From Parvularculaceae bacterium (GTDB lineage Bacteria; Pseudomonadota; Alphaproteobacteria; Caulobacterales; Parvularculaceae), in the NCBI GenBank assembly GCA_021776435.1, contig JAJFFW010000074.1, positions 1-49,341 on the forward strand: DNA of 49,341 bases, read 5' to 3'. A program made the translations under genes and the position numbers. The notes beneath the pieces were generated by a model. It saw only the letters and a list, made by a program, of their open reading frames with translations, ran no database searches and was not told the origin of the DNA. Positions 1 through 8,268 of the stretch are shown here, piece after piece (positions within the stretch are counted from its first letter, which is position 1; the number at the start of each line of letters is the position of its first letter).

Positions 1-505
1 GCGCTGCGACGGCTGCGGATGAACCACCCGAAGACCCGCCCGGCGTCAGTTTGGTTTCATCGCCCGTGCGCCGCCATGGATTGACGACAGGCCCGTAAAA
101 GCTCGTCTCATTGGACGAGCCCATGGCGAATTCATCCATATTCAGTTTGCCGAGCATCACCGCCCCGTCGCGCCACAGATTGGCGGTGACGGTTGATTCA
201 TATTTCGGTTTAAACCCATCGAGGATATGTGAGCCCGCCGTCGTCAATACGTCTTCCGTACAGAAAAGATCCTTGATGCCGAGCGGCACGCCTTCAAGCG
301 GTCCGCCCTCGCCTTTAGCCAGTTTCGCGTCGGACGCATCGGCCATGGCGCGCGCCTTGTCGGCGGTCTGCGTGATGAAGGCATTCAGCGCACCCGCGCT
401 TTCGATGCGCGTGAGGTAAGCGTCGGTCGCTTCGCGCGAAGAGACATTTTTCGCTTTCAGGGCGTCGCGCAGTTCGGTGAGGGAGAGATCAGCGGGACTG
501 GTCAT
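1..505 (-). CDS. gatA: Asp-tRNA(Asn)/Glu-tRNA(Gln) amidotransferase subunit A, 5' part
   Basis: This is the amidase subunit of the GatCAB complex, which converts mischarged Glu-tRNA(Gln) or Asp-tRNA(Asn) to the amidated form in the cytoplasm. Only the first 168 or so codons are present; the gene runs off the left edge (family length is near 490). The translation holds the amidase-signature start: a G-I-K-D catalytic lysine region, the [10 protein letters not shown] segment, and at the very edge P-G-G-S-S-G-G-S-S, which carries the catalytic serines. The ATG at 505 lies 6 bases after the gatC stop, so the two form an operon. Identification is secure. Confidence 0.96.
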   Translation of the reverse strand, partial: MTSPADLSLTELRDALKAKNVSSREATDAYLTRIESAGALNAFITQTADKARAMADASDAKLAKGEGGPLEGVPLGIKDLFCTEDVLTTAGSHILDGFKPKYESTVTANLWRDGAVMLGKLNMDEFAMGSSNETSFYGPVVNPWRRTGDETKLTPGGSSGGSSAAVAA

Positions 506-511
506 GATCGG

Positions 512-811
512 TTACTCCACCACCTTCGGAACAACAAAGAAGTGATCTTCCGTCTTCGGCGCATTCGCGACGATGGCGTCTGATTTTCCACCTCCCGTAT
601 CACCCTCGACGACCTCGTCGTCGCGAAGGGGAAGCGCGGCGTCGACTGTTGACGCCATTGCCTCCACGCCCTCAACGTCGACTTCGTTCAATTGCTCGAT
701 CCAGCCCAGAATGCCTGACAGCTCTTTTGCGAGGGGCTCAAGCCGCTCTTCAGGCTCTGCAATGCGCGCCAAATGCGCGACCTTGCGCACGATATCTTTG
801 TTAATCGCCAT
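512..811 (-). CDS. gatC: Asp-tRNA(Asn)/Glu-tRNA(Gln) amidotransferase subunit C
   Basis: This is the small GatC subunit that wraps around and stabilises GatA in the GatCAB amidotransferase. The protein is 99 residues, normal for the family, with the N-terminal pattern I-x-x-x-V-x-x-[IV]-A-x-L-A-R and the typical C-terminal A-P-x-x-E-D-H-F-F-V-V-P-K-V-V-E ending. A GAGAG-type ribosome binding site lies a few bases before the ATG. It is followed 6 bases later by gatA, and it follows the HExxH protein gene by about 33 bases, so all three may be co-transcribed. Confidence 0.96.
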   Translation of the reverse strand: MAINKDIVRKVAHLARIAEPEERLEPLAKELSGILGWIEQLNEVDVEGVEAMASTVDAALPLRDDEVVEGDTGGGKSDAIVANAPKTEDHFFVVPKVVE

Positions 812-844
812 GGAAATCTCTCATTCGAATGGAACGAAGGCCTA

Positions 845-2245
845 TCAACGCGCTTTCGCGGGCGCAAGGGGTGCGTTATCCCTTGACGCCGCCGACAGAT
901 CGAACAGCTTGTCGATTTCCACCTCAGGGCGCGCATGGGGCGTCTCGACAAAATAGCGAAGCTGACGGGAAAATTCCTGGTCCCCGGCCCGTATCGCCAC
1001 GAAATCATATAAATCATCGGCAGTGTAGCCCTCACCGTCACTCACTTGGATGATAAAAGCCCTCCAGAAACTGGCGGTGCTCTCCCGTTGCGCGCCAGCG
1101 AGCGCCTGGCTGATGACCTGGCCACAAGCATAGAGCGCACGATAATCCCCCCGCTGTTGGGCGCCCGCAAGCGACCCTTTTTTGAGCTCTATCGCGCATT
1201 CGTCATGCGCAGCGTCTAAATTCGTCTCATAGTCTTGTGCGTTCCACAGCCCGAGTGTGAGCATCGCCTGTGCGGCGATCGCATCGGCGGCGCCTTCATG
1301 AATCCAGGGGGCTTCTTCATCCGCGCGCGGGTGCGCCCTTGCCTGCCAGAGATGCACCGCCTCATGAATGGTCGAGAGACGGAAAATATCCACCGCCTTC
1401 TTTGAAGACTCGAGCCAGCTCGCACCTTCGAGTGTGATTTGGAACTGGCCGGGTAACGCATCGCCGGAATAGCTCAACCGCCCTTCCTGATCATAGCCAC
1501 TCACGGTCAGGAAAAGGTTCGGTTTTGTCTCAAGCGAGAACCCAAAAACAGTGGCGAGATGAGAAAATGCCAGCGGCGTTAATCGATCAAACTCGTCGAT
1601 GATCCATGGGGGCGCCGTCGGGTCAACGACCGCCATAACATCACTTGTCTCTACCGGCTCCAGCGACCCCATATAGACAAATGCCGGATGCGCCGTGGGG
1701 CTGCGCCAATTTTCCAGACGCGCCGCATGGTCGCCAAAGGCTACGACTTCGCCCCGCTCGCGCGGCGTGAAATCAAATGTCACATTCGCGCGGCCGCCAT
1801 TTTCTGTCATCGGCGAGAAATGACCTGTATAAATCATCACTCCGCCCTCTCCATATTCGGATAAGGGTTGGTATTCCTTCTTCAGACGAACTAAATGTGG
1901 CGAGGCGATCAATGAAACCTCATTGAACTTTCGTCCGTCGATCCGCTCAATGGAGTCACCGTTATCGGTCGCGACAATGCGAAACCCACCCCCTTCAAAC
2001 CGCCAGCCCACTTCGCGGTATTGACCCGCAAGGGCTCCAAAATTGAGCCAGCGGATCGCTTTCTTCGTGCGATAAACGACGCGGACTTGCCGGTGTTCAA
2101 GTTGCTCGATTGAGACCCGGACATCGCCCCGCGAAGGTTCGCGGTTCTTGTCCAGGGCCAAACCCGCCAAGGCCAAACCCGCCAATGCCAATAGCACGAC
2201 GCCAACGATCGCCCCGAGGATTCGTACCTTTCGATTTGTCAGCAA
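845..2245 (-). CDS. membrane-anchored HExxH (gluzincin-like) protein of unknown function
   Basis: The protein is about 466 residues with one N-terminal hydrophobic segment (an Ala/Leu/Val-rich stretch within the first 30 residues) and a large domain that should lie outside the cytoplasm. Around residues 294-298 it has H-E-A-V-H, followed by W-I-H-E-G-A-A-D, which matches the HExxH + downstream Glu arrangement of gluzincin (peptidase MA-like) metalloproteases. Substrate unknown. The longest open frame begins at an ATG at 2314, overlapping the divergent ruvX start, and another ATG is at 2293. I prefer the TTG at 2245 because an AGGAAA ribosome binding site sits 6-7 bases before it and it puts the membrane segment at the N-terminus. 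Its stop is 33 bases before gatC. The metallopeptidase role is inferred from the motif only. Confidence 0.75.
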   Translation of the reverse strand: MLTNRKVRILGAIVGVVLLALAGLALAGLALDKNREPSRGDVRVSIEQLEHRQVRVVYRTKKAIRWLNFGALAGQYREVGWRFEGGGFRIVATDNGDSIERIDGRKFNEVSLIASPHLVRLKKEYQPLSEYGEGGVMIYTGHFSPMTENGGRANVTFDFTPRERGEVVAFGDHAARLENWRSPTAHPAFVYMGSLEPVETSDVMAVVDPTAPPWIIDEFDRLTPLAFSHLATVFGFSLETKPNLFLTVSGYDQEGRLSYSGDALPGQFQITLEGASWLESSKKAVDIFRLSTIHEAVHLWQARAHPRADEEAPWIHEGAADAIAAQAMLTLGLWNAQDYETNLDAAHDECAIELKKGSLAGAQQRGDYRALYACGQVISQALAGAQRESTASFWRAFIIQVSDGEGYTADDLYDFVAIRAGDQEFSRQLRYFVETPHARPEVEIDKLFDLSAASRDNAPLAPAKAR

Positions 2246-2307
2246 AGTGTGCTTTCCTTCTTCAGGGCGTTTGCCCCGAGCTTGACGACACATGATAGAC
2301 TGGCGCG

Positions 2308-2769
2308 ATGTCAACTCTATTTGAAAAAGACACCGAACCGTTTGGCGTGTCCGGCGCGCTGCTGGGGCTTGACCTCGGCGACAAGACCATCGGCGTCGCG
2401 GTCTGCGATCCGGACCGCCGGGTCGCGACCCCGGTTGAAACCATCCGCCGAAAGAAATTCACGCCCGATGCGGAGCGCCTCAAATTGCTCGCCGAAGAAC
2501 GTGGGTGTGTCGGCCTGATATTCGGACTTCCGCTTAATATGGACGGAACCGAGGGACCGCGTGTACAGTCAACGCGTGCTTTTGCTCGTAATCTCAAACG
2601 GATTCTCCAACTTCCGATTGCCTTTTGGGATGAGCGGTTATCCACGGTGGCAATGGAACGCGATCTGATTGCCCTCGACACAAGCCGGGCAAAGCGGGCA
2701 GAAAAGATCGATGAGATGGCGGCAACTTTTATCCTGCAAGGCGCCATCGACAGAATCAGGGGGCTTTGA
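2308..2769 (+). CDS. ruvX: RuvX/YqgF Holliday-junction-resolvase-like nuclease
   Basis: This is an RNase H-fold nuclease of the YqgF family, implicated in 16S rRNA 5'-end maturation and proposed as an alternative Holliday junction resolvase. The protein is 153 residues. It has the expected acidic sites: G-L-D-L-G-D-K-T-I-G near the start, F-G-L-P-L-N-M-D-G-T in the middle, W-D-E-R-L-S-T at about residues 110-116, and K-I-D-E-M-A-A near the end. In many alphaproteobacteria ruvX sits directly next to pyrB; here about 5.5 kb of other genes separates them. The start is divergent from the HExxH gene. A small membrane protein gene follows after 3 bases. Confidence 0.95.
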   Translation: MSTLFEKDTEPFGVSGALLGLDLGDKTIGVAVCDPDRRVATPVETIRRKKFTPDAERLKLLAEERGCVGLIFGLPLNMDGTEGPRVQSTRAFARNLKRILQLPIAFWDERLSTVAMERDLIALDTSRAKRAEKIDEMAATFILQGAIDRIRGL

Positions 2770-2772
2770 GCC

Positions 2773-3135
2773 ATGAAACCACGCATACTTCGTCATCTTA
2801 TTATTGGCTTGCTTATTCTCACCGGCATTTTTCACTTCGCGGTGGCGCTGCTCGGCCAGGCGCCGGGAATGGCTTTGCCTTTGACCGTTTTTGGCGTGCT
2901 CTATACGGGATTAAGTTTTTTTGTGCGTCGTGATGTCAATGATGGTTCGAAAAATCACAGCCGTAACGCCATCATCGCAACGATCATTGTCTGCGCGACC
3001 GGCCTGGCGCTGGGCATGAACAATTATCTCGCAAATGGCGGGCCGCTGGCGCTGCCCATCATGTTTGCCATAGACGTTGTGATTATCGCGGCGGGCGCCA
3101 TGTGGCTGATGAAGACGAAGAAGAAGAAAGCCTGA
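2773..3135 (+). CDS. small multi-pass membrane protein, unknown function
   Basis: This 120-residue protein is not recognised as a named family. It appears to have four hydrophobic helices (roughly residues 8-28, 33-52, 66-86 and 93-113) and a very basic C-terminus (K-T-K-K-K-K-A), which by the positive-inside rule puts the tail in the cytoplasm. The ATG lies 3 bases after the ruvX stop and is preceded by a G-rich ribosome binding stretch at the end of ruvX, so it is very probably co-transcribed with ruvX. No catalytic motif is visible. Confidence 0.75.
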   Translation: MKPRILRHLIIGLLILTGIFHFAVALLGQAPGMALPLTVFGVLYTGLSFFVRRDVNDGSKNHSRNAIIATIIVCATGLALGMNNYLANGGPLALPIMFAIDVVIIAAGAMWLMKTKKKKA

Positions 3136-3271
3136 CGCCTATTTCCGGTCATGTCTCAGTTTGAAGATCGACCTTCTGCTCACACGCCCTTTCGAGCCAT
3201 TGGCAGAGGAACCTGGCGCCGGACGATTATCGCCAAAAGGCGACGTGGGGCCGTTCAAATCGAATGTCGGG

Positions 3272-3337
3272 TTACGGCTGCTTGTCCGCCGTCCAGTTCT
3301 GCGCTTTGACCTGTTCGGTGCTGCGGCGGAGGATCAT
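3272..3337 (-). pseudogene. N-terminal remnant of a tandem copy of the upstream DUF6090-like gene
   Basis: The ATG at 3337 overlaps the stop of the upstream gene as ATGA, a normal coupled-gene junction. The 21 codons read M-I-L-R-R-S-T-E-Q-V-K-A-Q-N-W-T-A and then leave the family and stop. Apart from a few substitutions these first 17 residues match the N-terminus of the full-length protein at 3334-4101 (M-L-L-R-R-I-T-E-H-V-K-A-Q-N-W-T-A). After that point no membrane helix or later homology is seen, so a second tandem copy seems to have been cut off by deletion. A short coupled leader peptide is possible but less likely. Confidence 0.7.
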
Positions 3338-4101
3338 TGTTGCTGTTCTCCGCTGTCTACCGCTTCTGCGTTGTCCGCTTGTTCCGGGACAAAGGCGGTG
3401 CCGCGACTCGCAGCCACGGTCTCACCAAGCGAGCGGATCAATTCTGACTGGCGGCGCACGATATTGCCCAGATAGGCGCGATAGCGATGCCTATTATCGG
3501 TAAAGTCGTTCAGAAACTGTGTATTGGAGGCCATCTCGTCAAACGCGCAGACTGACTCTTCCCATATCGACAGATTAAGCTGGACCAGATCAGGAAAGTT
3601 GCGCGCCAGCAATTGTCGGTCGATCTGAACATCCGTCCGCAACTGCGTCATATCTGTATTTACACCATCAAAGGAGAGGATTGCGGTACGGAGTGCATCG
3701 TCACGGATCAGCACGATGCGGCCCGTGGAAATCAACTCTTTAATTGTAGGTGGATAGAAAATAGTATTGGCGAAAATATGCGATCGCACCAGCGCCGCGC
3801 AATGCGCACCGGAAAGGGAATCCTCTCCGACACCCGTCTCAAAATAATCTTTCACCTCCTCTAACAGCACATCAATATTGCGCGTGTCGTCAAACCCTGC
3901 GTCGGCCTGCGGTGACATGTCAGCAAGCTCATGTTGGAGCCGTGCCAGATACTGCGCTTCGGTTTCGCGGTCGCTCAGCACTAGGTTCCAGTTCGAGACC
4001 TGAAGGCCGATGAAGACGCCGACCACGACAATGACAAAGTCGAGCGCGACAGCTGTCCAGTTCTGGGCTTTGACGTGTTCAGTGATGCGGCGAAGAAGCA
4101 C
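3334..4101 (-). CDS. DUF6090-like single-pass membrane protein
   Basis: The protein is 255 residues with a short cytoplasmic N-terminus, one transmembrane helix at about residues 19-37 (V-V-V-G-V-F-I-G-L-Q-V-S-N-W-N at its end), and a helical extracytoplasmic domain. The helix ending in a G-x-x-x-x-L-Q-V-[SN]-N-W-N pattern resembles the DUF6090 family of uncharacterised membrane proteins, where tandem paralogues occur. The upstream region is AT-rich and probably carries its promoter. Immediately downstream, coupled by an ATGA overlap, lies the truncated second copy. Function unknown; the family assignment rests on the N-terminal pattern. Confidence 0.75.
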   Translation of the reverse strand: MLLRRITEHVKAQNWTAVALDFVIVVVGVFIGLQVSNWNLVLSDRETEAQYLARLQHELADMSPQADAGFDDTRNIDVLLEEVKDYFETGVGEDSLSGAHCAALVRSHIFANTIFYPPTIKELISTGRIVLIRDDALRTAILSFDGVNTDMTQLRTDVQIDRQLLARNFPDLVQLNLSIWEESVCAFDEMASNTQFLNDFTDNRHRYRAYLGNIVRRQSELIRSLGETVAASRGTAFVPEQADNAEAVDSGEQQQ

Positions 4102-4447
4102 GAGTATCCCCCACTATTATCATTTTCATGCTTATAGGATTGTTTGAATGGCTTTTATAGAGCCAATAATTGTCGTTCATTATGGGTGGCCCGACTGGCG
4201 CATAAGGGCCGATAGCGTTGAAAAAGTCCGGGATTTTGGCGACGAACAGTGATTCCTTTGTTGTTGAAGTGGGACGGAAGGATTGCTGCGATGATGGGAC
4301 GTTTAGACATAAGGCGTTATAGCCGTGAATACCTCGTTTGGGCCTAATTCTAGGCACAAGCTTTTGCGGAAGGCTGAAAGGCTAACTCTGGGCAAGCAGA
4401 ACTACTGGGCTTGTAGAGTTATTAAAGTTGGCGCTTTTTGCCACTTG
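4102..4447. other. gene-free stretch between the DUF6090-like gene and the racemase gene
   Basis: No convincing coding sequence. The part next to 4102 is AT-rich and is the likely promoter region of the minus-strand DUF6090-like gene. A short inverted repeat, GCCTA-ATTC-TAGGC at 4342-4355, lies downstream of the racemase stop and could be part of its 3' end, but it has no T-run. Confidence 0.5.
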
Positions 4448-5524
4448 CTACTGTTCCTCGTCTGTGGGTTCAAAACCCGGCTGACAAAGGGGCGACGTCA
4501 TCGTGCGGAGTAAAGCGCTGTAGTTGATCTGAAATTTAATTTCATCGCCTACTGAAACATGAACACGGCCTGTATCCAAGATGAGATGGTCGCTACTAGC
4601 CCCGATGATTTCGATTCCAGGCGGCGGGGCGAGGCCAGAAGGATCGGTGTCCTGGCGCCCTATGGCGAGGATGGCTTGCGAAATAGGTCCGCGATCTGCG
4701 GTATCCAACGTCTCGCCAAAGGCATTTTGGGCGACCTCTCCCCATGGCAGCGATGGTTTTGCCTTAAATTCAATCACCTCGGCGATGAGAGTAACAGAGT
4801 CGGTATAAAGCCCTTCAATTGGCTGGCGGTGCAGAGCCTCACAGCCGAACAAAATTGATTCACCCAAACGAAGATTATTGATCCGCCCAGTGTCCACCCC
4901 GCTGAGCGCCCAATTAAGATTCGCAGAATTACCGCCGGAGACAATATCGGTGATCGGGCCGAATTTTGCGTCAATTGAATCGGCGAGTCTCGACAGCGCC
5001 GCCATGTTTGTCGTGTCCGGAGAAATGCCGTTAAGGCATCCCAGGTTCGCGCCAATTCCTTTGAATACAATATTTGGGAGGCATCGTGTCGCCTCCACAG
5101 TCTCCAGCATGTCTGCGAGCATGATCCCTTCGCGAAGGTCTCCCAATTCAACCATGAGCACGACGCCGTGAATCGTCTTTGCTTTTTGTGCGGCGGATGA
5201 AAGCTCGGCGATAATTTCAAGCTCGGTGTTGAAACTCACATCAGCATGCTTGATGACGCGGTCCGCCTGACTGAGCATCGGGGTGCGGATCAGGGTCATC
5301 GTAGACGGCACGCTTGCAAGGCGCATCCGCTCAAGATTTTCAATGTGAGAATCGCCAAGCCCGCTTACGCCCGCTCGAAGCAATGCCGAGGCGATTTTGG
5401 GTTCTCCGAGAGTTGCTTTCGTAACGCCCGTAACGCTAATGCCGGACCGCGCCAGTCGCCTGACCAGTGTGCGTGCGTTGTGTTCAATTTTGCCGAGGTC
5501 GATCTCCAGCCTCGGCGCGGTCAC
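4448..5524 (-). CDS. PLP-dependent amino-acid racemase (alanine/ornithine racemase family)
   Basis: This is a fold-III, PLP-dependent racemase of the group annotated as alanine/ornithine racemase family. The protein is 358 residues. The N-terminal barrel starts with L-E-I-D-L-x-K-I-x-x-N-A, and the PLP lysine is very likely Lys36 in V-T-G-V-T-K-A. Later segments G-[IV]-G-A-N-L-G-C, S-G-G-N-S-A-N-L and R-L-G-E-S-I-L-F-G are typical of this group. Substrate cannot be read from sequence. Its start overlaps the DUF1611 gene stop by 4 bases (ATGA), so the two proteins are almost certainly made together and probably act on the same amino acid. Confidence 0.88.
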   Translation of the reverse strand: MTAPRLEIDLGKIEHNARTLVRRLARSGISVTGVTKATLGEPKIASALLRAGVSGLGDSHIENLERMRLASVPSTMTLIRTPMLSQADRVIKHADVSFNTELEIIAELSSAAQKAKTIHGVVLMVELGDLREGIMLADMLETVEATRCLPNIVFKGIGANLGCLNGISPDTTNMAALSRLADSIDAKFGPITDIVSGGNSANLNWALSGVDTGRINNLRLGESILFGCEALHRQPIEGLYTDSVTLIAEVIEFKAKPSLPWGEVAQNAFGETLDTADRGPISQAILAIGRQDTDPSGLAPPPGIEIIGASSDHLILDTGRVHVSVGDEIKFQINYSALLRTMTSPLCQPGFEPTDEEQ

Positions 5525-6720
5525 TGGATGGTTGCGATCAATTTCCGCTCCAGCTCCGGAAATGCCGAAAGAACCATCTGCACAAGACGTTCGGGAGATT
5601 TAGTCAGCGCATCGGTAACCGGGATGTCGAGTTCAGCCTCATAATGCTTGATGGCGTTGTCTACATCATCTTCCGTCATATTTTCATGGTTGATCGTCAG
5701 CCCAATGACCTCCGTATCGCTAAAAATCTGGATGAGATTGATCTCACTGGCTGGCGTCGGCATAGCCATCTGATCGAAATCAATCCTATGAGCGCGTCGC
5801 GGCGCATGCTGTAAAATGACGCCCTGCGGACGGCTGCCCCTCAGGATGAACGACGAGGTCGAGTATGCAGGGTGACTTAACGAGCCCTGCCCTTCGACAA
5901 TGATAATATCCGGGTCTTCTTCTTCGAATGCTTCAAGAACAGCAGCTTCCATTTCACCAGAGCAGAATTGCGACGGGACCGCATCAAGTGCAACGCCATA
6001 TCGGGCGCCCTGAATCAAGCCTGTCTGTCCCGTGCCGACCAAAACAGCTTTTATACCGCAATCATTGAGGGCGGAGGTCAGGATCGTGGCCGTGGTGCGC
6101 TTTCCGATCGCACAATCGGTGCCGAACACCGCGATGCGCGGACACGTGACATCAGAGATGCGATCGCTGAATAGGTGAAGGTCTTTCTTATCGCGCGGCC
6201 TGCGAACATCGATGATTTTCACATTGTTCGCAGCGCTCGCGGCCGCAAACTCCGGGTCCTCGTTCAGGAACTCATGCAGGCCATTCACGATGCTCATCCC
6301 GCGGTCGATAGCTTCGAGCACAATAGACCGTTCGCGCATCGATAACATGCCGCTCGATGGCGCAATTCCGAAGATGAAATAATCTGGAACAACGCCTGCA
6401 TGCGTCAATGCGTCGGCAAGATTACGAACAATTGGAATTGCGTTCGGTTCTTCATCCAACACAAAGCCCGAATCCTGGCCGGCTTTTTCACTGTCAATAA
6501 CCGAAAGGATTAGATACTTCTCAGAATGGCGAACAAGCCCGTTAGCGGTCTTACCGTCAATGGCGCCAAAGTTTGCTTCGCAATAAATAGTGGCCGTGGG
6601 GTTTAATTTCGATCGAATGTGCGAGTTTACTTGCATGTAAATCGCGATATCTTCAAGTCGGATATTGTCCGGTTGAATCTTCAAAGCTGGTGATGGTGTG
6701 GCAAGGTTTACAATGGTCAT
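5521..6720 (-). CDS. DUF1611 family protein (DgcN-like, P-loop)
   Basis: This 399-residue protein has the two-part architecture of the DUF1611 family: an N-terminal Rossmann-like part and a C-terminal P-loop part with G-T-D-C-A-I-G-K-R-T-T-A (about residue 195), followed by G-T-G-Q-T-G and I-V-E-G-Q-G-S-L-S-H-P-A-Y-S. Some family members have been described as DgcN, which acts on D-glutamate in marine proteobacteria; whether this protein has that activity is inference. A ribosome binding site AAGGAA precedes the ATG. It is the first gene of a two-gene operon with the PLP racemase. In the DgcN system the partner is an enolase-superfamily epimerase (DgcA), not a PLP enzyme, so the pairing here differs. 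Confidence 0.85.
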   Translation of the reverse strand: MTIVNLATPSPALKIQPDNIRLEDIAIYMQVNSHIRSKLNPTATIYCEANFGAIDGKTANGLVRHSEKYLILSVIDSEKAGQDSGFVLDEEPNAIPIVRNLADALTHAGVVPDYFIFGIAPSSGMLSMRERSIVLEAIDRGMSIVNGLHEFLNEDPEFAAASAANNVKIIDVRRPRDKKDLHLFSDRISDVTCPRIAVFGTDCAIGKRTTATILTSALNDCGIKAVLVGTGQTGLIQGARYGVALDAVPSQFCSGEMEAAVLEAFEEEDPDIIIVEGQGSLSHPAYSTSSFILRGSRPQGVILQHAPRRAHRIDFDQMAMPTPASEINLIQIFSDTEVIGLTINHENMTEDDVDNAIKHYEAELDIPVTDALTKSPERLVQMVLSAFPELERKLIATIQ

Positions 6721-6817
6721 TCAAATTCCTTTGATTTCAAGCAATATGGACGCCTTCAGAAACACCACCACTCCCACTTGAATAATGAAGGGAACATAAA
6801 CCAGGAGGCAAAGTCTC

Positions 6818-7006
6818 TTAGCTTATAGAATTCTGGCGCCGCGCTTGAGCAATCGCGTCTTTTAAATCCGTATAACGATATTTTCCGCAATAGAAGTAAT
6901 CGGCCGGCGTTCCCGTGATGCCGTATTTCACCATTTCCCGGTGTCTTCGGAATTCATTGTTGAATGAGCGTGGTCTCGGTCTTCGCCCGTCATGTTGTGT
7001 CCTCAA
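6818..7006 (-). CDS. small hypothetical protein
   Basis: An open frame of up to 62 codons. Its second half (Y-G-I-T-G-T-P-A-D-Y-F, then K-Y-R-Y-T-D-L-K-D-A-I-A-Q-A) has balanced, protein-like composition and resembles short conserved alphaproteobacterial hypothetical proteins that end in a [RK]-Y-T-x-L-x-D-A-x-A-Q-A segment. The longest form would start at a TTG (7006). An in-frame ATG at 6934 would give only 38 residues. No strong ribosome binding site was seen for either. Function unknown. Confidence 0.45.
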   Translation of the reverse strand: MRTQHDGRRPRPRSFNNEFRRHREMVKYGITGTPADYFYCGKYRYTDLKDAIAQARRQNSIS

Positions 7007-7059
7007 TGTTCCAGCACAGTAAATCTTCAGCCTAGCCGTTTTAGGCCTCGAAACCGGCG

Positions 7060-7296
7060 TTACGCCTCTCGCTCGAACGCCGGTAATTTCTTTCTCTTTG
7101 CTGCTTTGGTCTTTTTGTCCGGCTTTGCTGCTTCGGCAGCGCGGTCTTCGGCTTCTTTTGCGAGGCGCAATTCTTTTAACCTTTCCGTCTTCTCTAGCGT
7201 CGCTTTACGGGCTTTTTCAGCATCGGATACCGCCGCCTTTTTTTCCATTTCACGAAAAAACTTACTAGAAGGCTGCGTATTCGTTGGCTTCACCAT
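7060..7296 (-). CDS. small basic, highly charged helical protein
   Basis: The 78-residue protein is rich in Lys, Glu and Ala (E-M-E-K-K-A-A-V-S-D-A-E-K-A-R-K and similar) with a Lys/Arg-rich tail (P-D-K-K-T-K-A-A-K-R-K-K). It should form one long amphipathic or coiled helix and may bind nucleic acid or stay unstructured at the end. A ribosome binding site GGGG lies 4-5 bases before the ATG. It lies in a cluster of very small minus-strand genes. Low-complexity composition makes family assignment unsafe. Confidence 0.5.
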   Translation of the reverse strand: MVKPTNTQPSSKFFREMEKKAAVSDAEKARKATLEKTERLKELRLAKEAEDRAAEAAKPDKKTKAAKRKKLPAFEREA

Positions 7297-7554
7297 ATTA
7301 CCCCTTTCAACTTTCCTCTTTAGACCTGAGTCACAAGCCCAACGAAGCCCGATGTTTAGATTTCAACACATAGATTTCCGCTGCGGCGTAAGGGCCGGCA
7401 AACCTCGTGATAAATGTGGACGGAAATCGCACAGTCATATTCCTTTATTTATCTCGACTTTTATGCACAAAACCTCCGTCGTTTCGCCGGAAGGCGAAAT
7501 GCCCGGATAATTGATTCCCATCTAAATAATCAGCAGACGGAAACGACGAACGGA

Positions 7555-7725
7555 TTAACTCTTAACGTCTTCGTTTTTTTTGAGCTCGGCTTTGGAAAGC
7601 GGCCCTATCACCTTTGAGGTATCTTCTGTGGCAGCCGATTTTGGCGCGACCGTCGCAGCGGCGTCATTCGCAGGTGTATTTGCGTTGGCGGGTTAGTCTT
7701 TTGACTTCTCTCTAAATCTAATCAT
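7555..7725 (-). pseudogene. small gene with an in-frame TAA at codon 11
   Basis: From an ATG at 7725 the frame reads M-I-R-F-R-E-K-S-K-D, then TAA at 7693-7695, then stays open for 45 more codons (P-A-N-A-N-T-P-A-N-D-A-A-A-T-V-A-A-P-K-S..., ending K-K-N-E-D-V-K-S) to a TAA at 7555. The downstream part is Ala/Thr/Lys-rich like a real small disordered protein. A single CAA-to-TAA change would explain the stop. An AGGA motif lies upstream at somewhat long spacing. It could be a recently dead gene or only chance; low complexity limits certainty. Confidence 0.4.
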
Positions 7726-8268
7726 GTATGGTTTATTCCTGAAATAAGGCTCTTCGACGTGACGGTCGTCACGCCGAGCGTAATTCAAATTGCTGCTAAT
7801 CCTCGCTCATATGGGCCAGCAACAACGTCAATTTTTCGCAAGAATATCAAAACAGCGTGCAATCAATGCGCGATAGCATTTGCAATGCCTCGTCTCCCGA
7901 ACATAGGGATGTTTGAGCGGATTTCAACCTAAGGCGAAGCTATATTGTTCCGAGGTCGGTTTTGAACCGCCTTTGCTGCCTATGCCGCTGTTTCATGTTG
8001 GGGGCTCAAACGAACAGGAATACATACGTCCGCCTCCGATGCCGTTCCTGCCGTCGAAGAATAACTTCATAAATGGCTTTCTTGGAGATCTATCTGCCGT
8101 TCAGATTCGCGTAAGGGATGACTGAAATGGGCCAAACCCGGTCTTGCCGTTCCTCCTCACCCAAAGGCAGGATCAACCCAAACCAGCCCTCGGCTTTCGG
8201 ACTAAAACACGACCGGCTTCGTCCACCGGTTGCCGATCGGGCGCGATATCTTTAAAGCCTTGGCTTTG
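7726..8268. other. gene-free stretch upstream of pyrB
   Basis: About 540 bases without a convincing gene. An open frame at 7913-8125 has no good ribosome binding site and unremarkable content, so I do not call it. A short inverted repeat CGTGAC-GGTC-GTCACG lies near 7759. The right end should hold the pyrB promoter, but I cannot point to clear -35/-10 boxes. Confidence 0.4.

Noticed and set aside
7913-8125. A 70-codon open frame before pyrB
   Set aside because: No good ribosome binding site and no recognisable composition.
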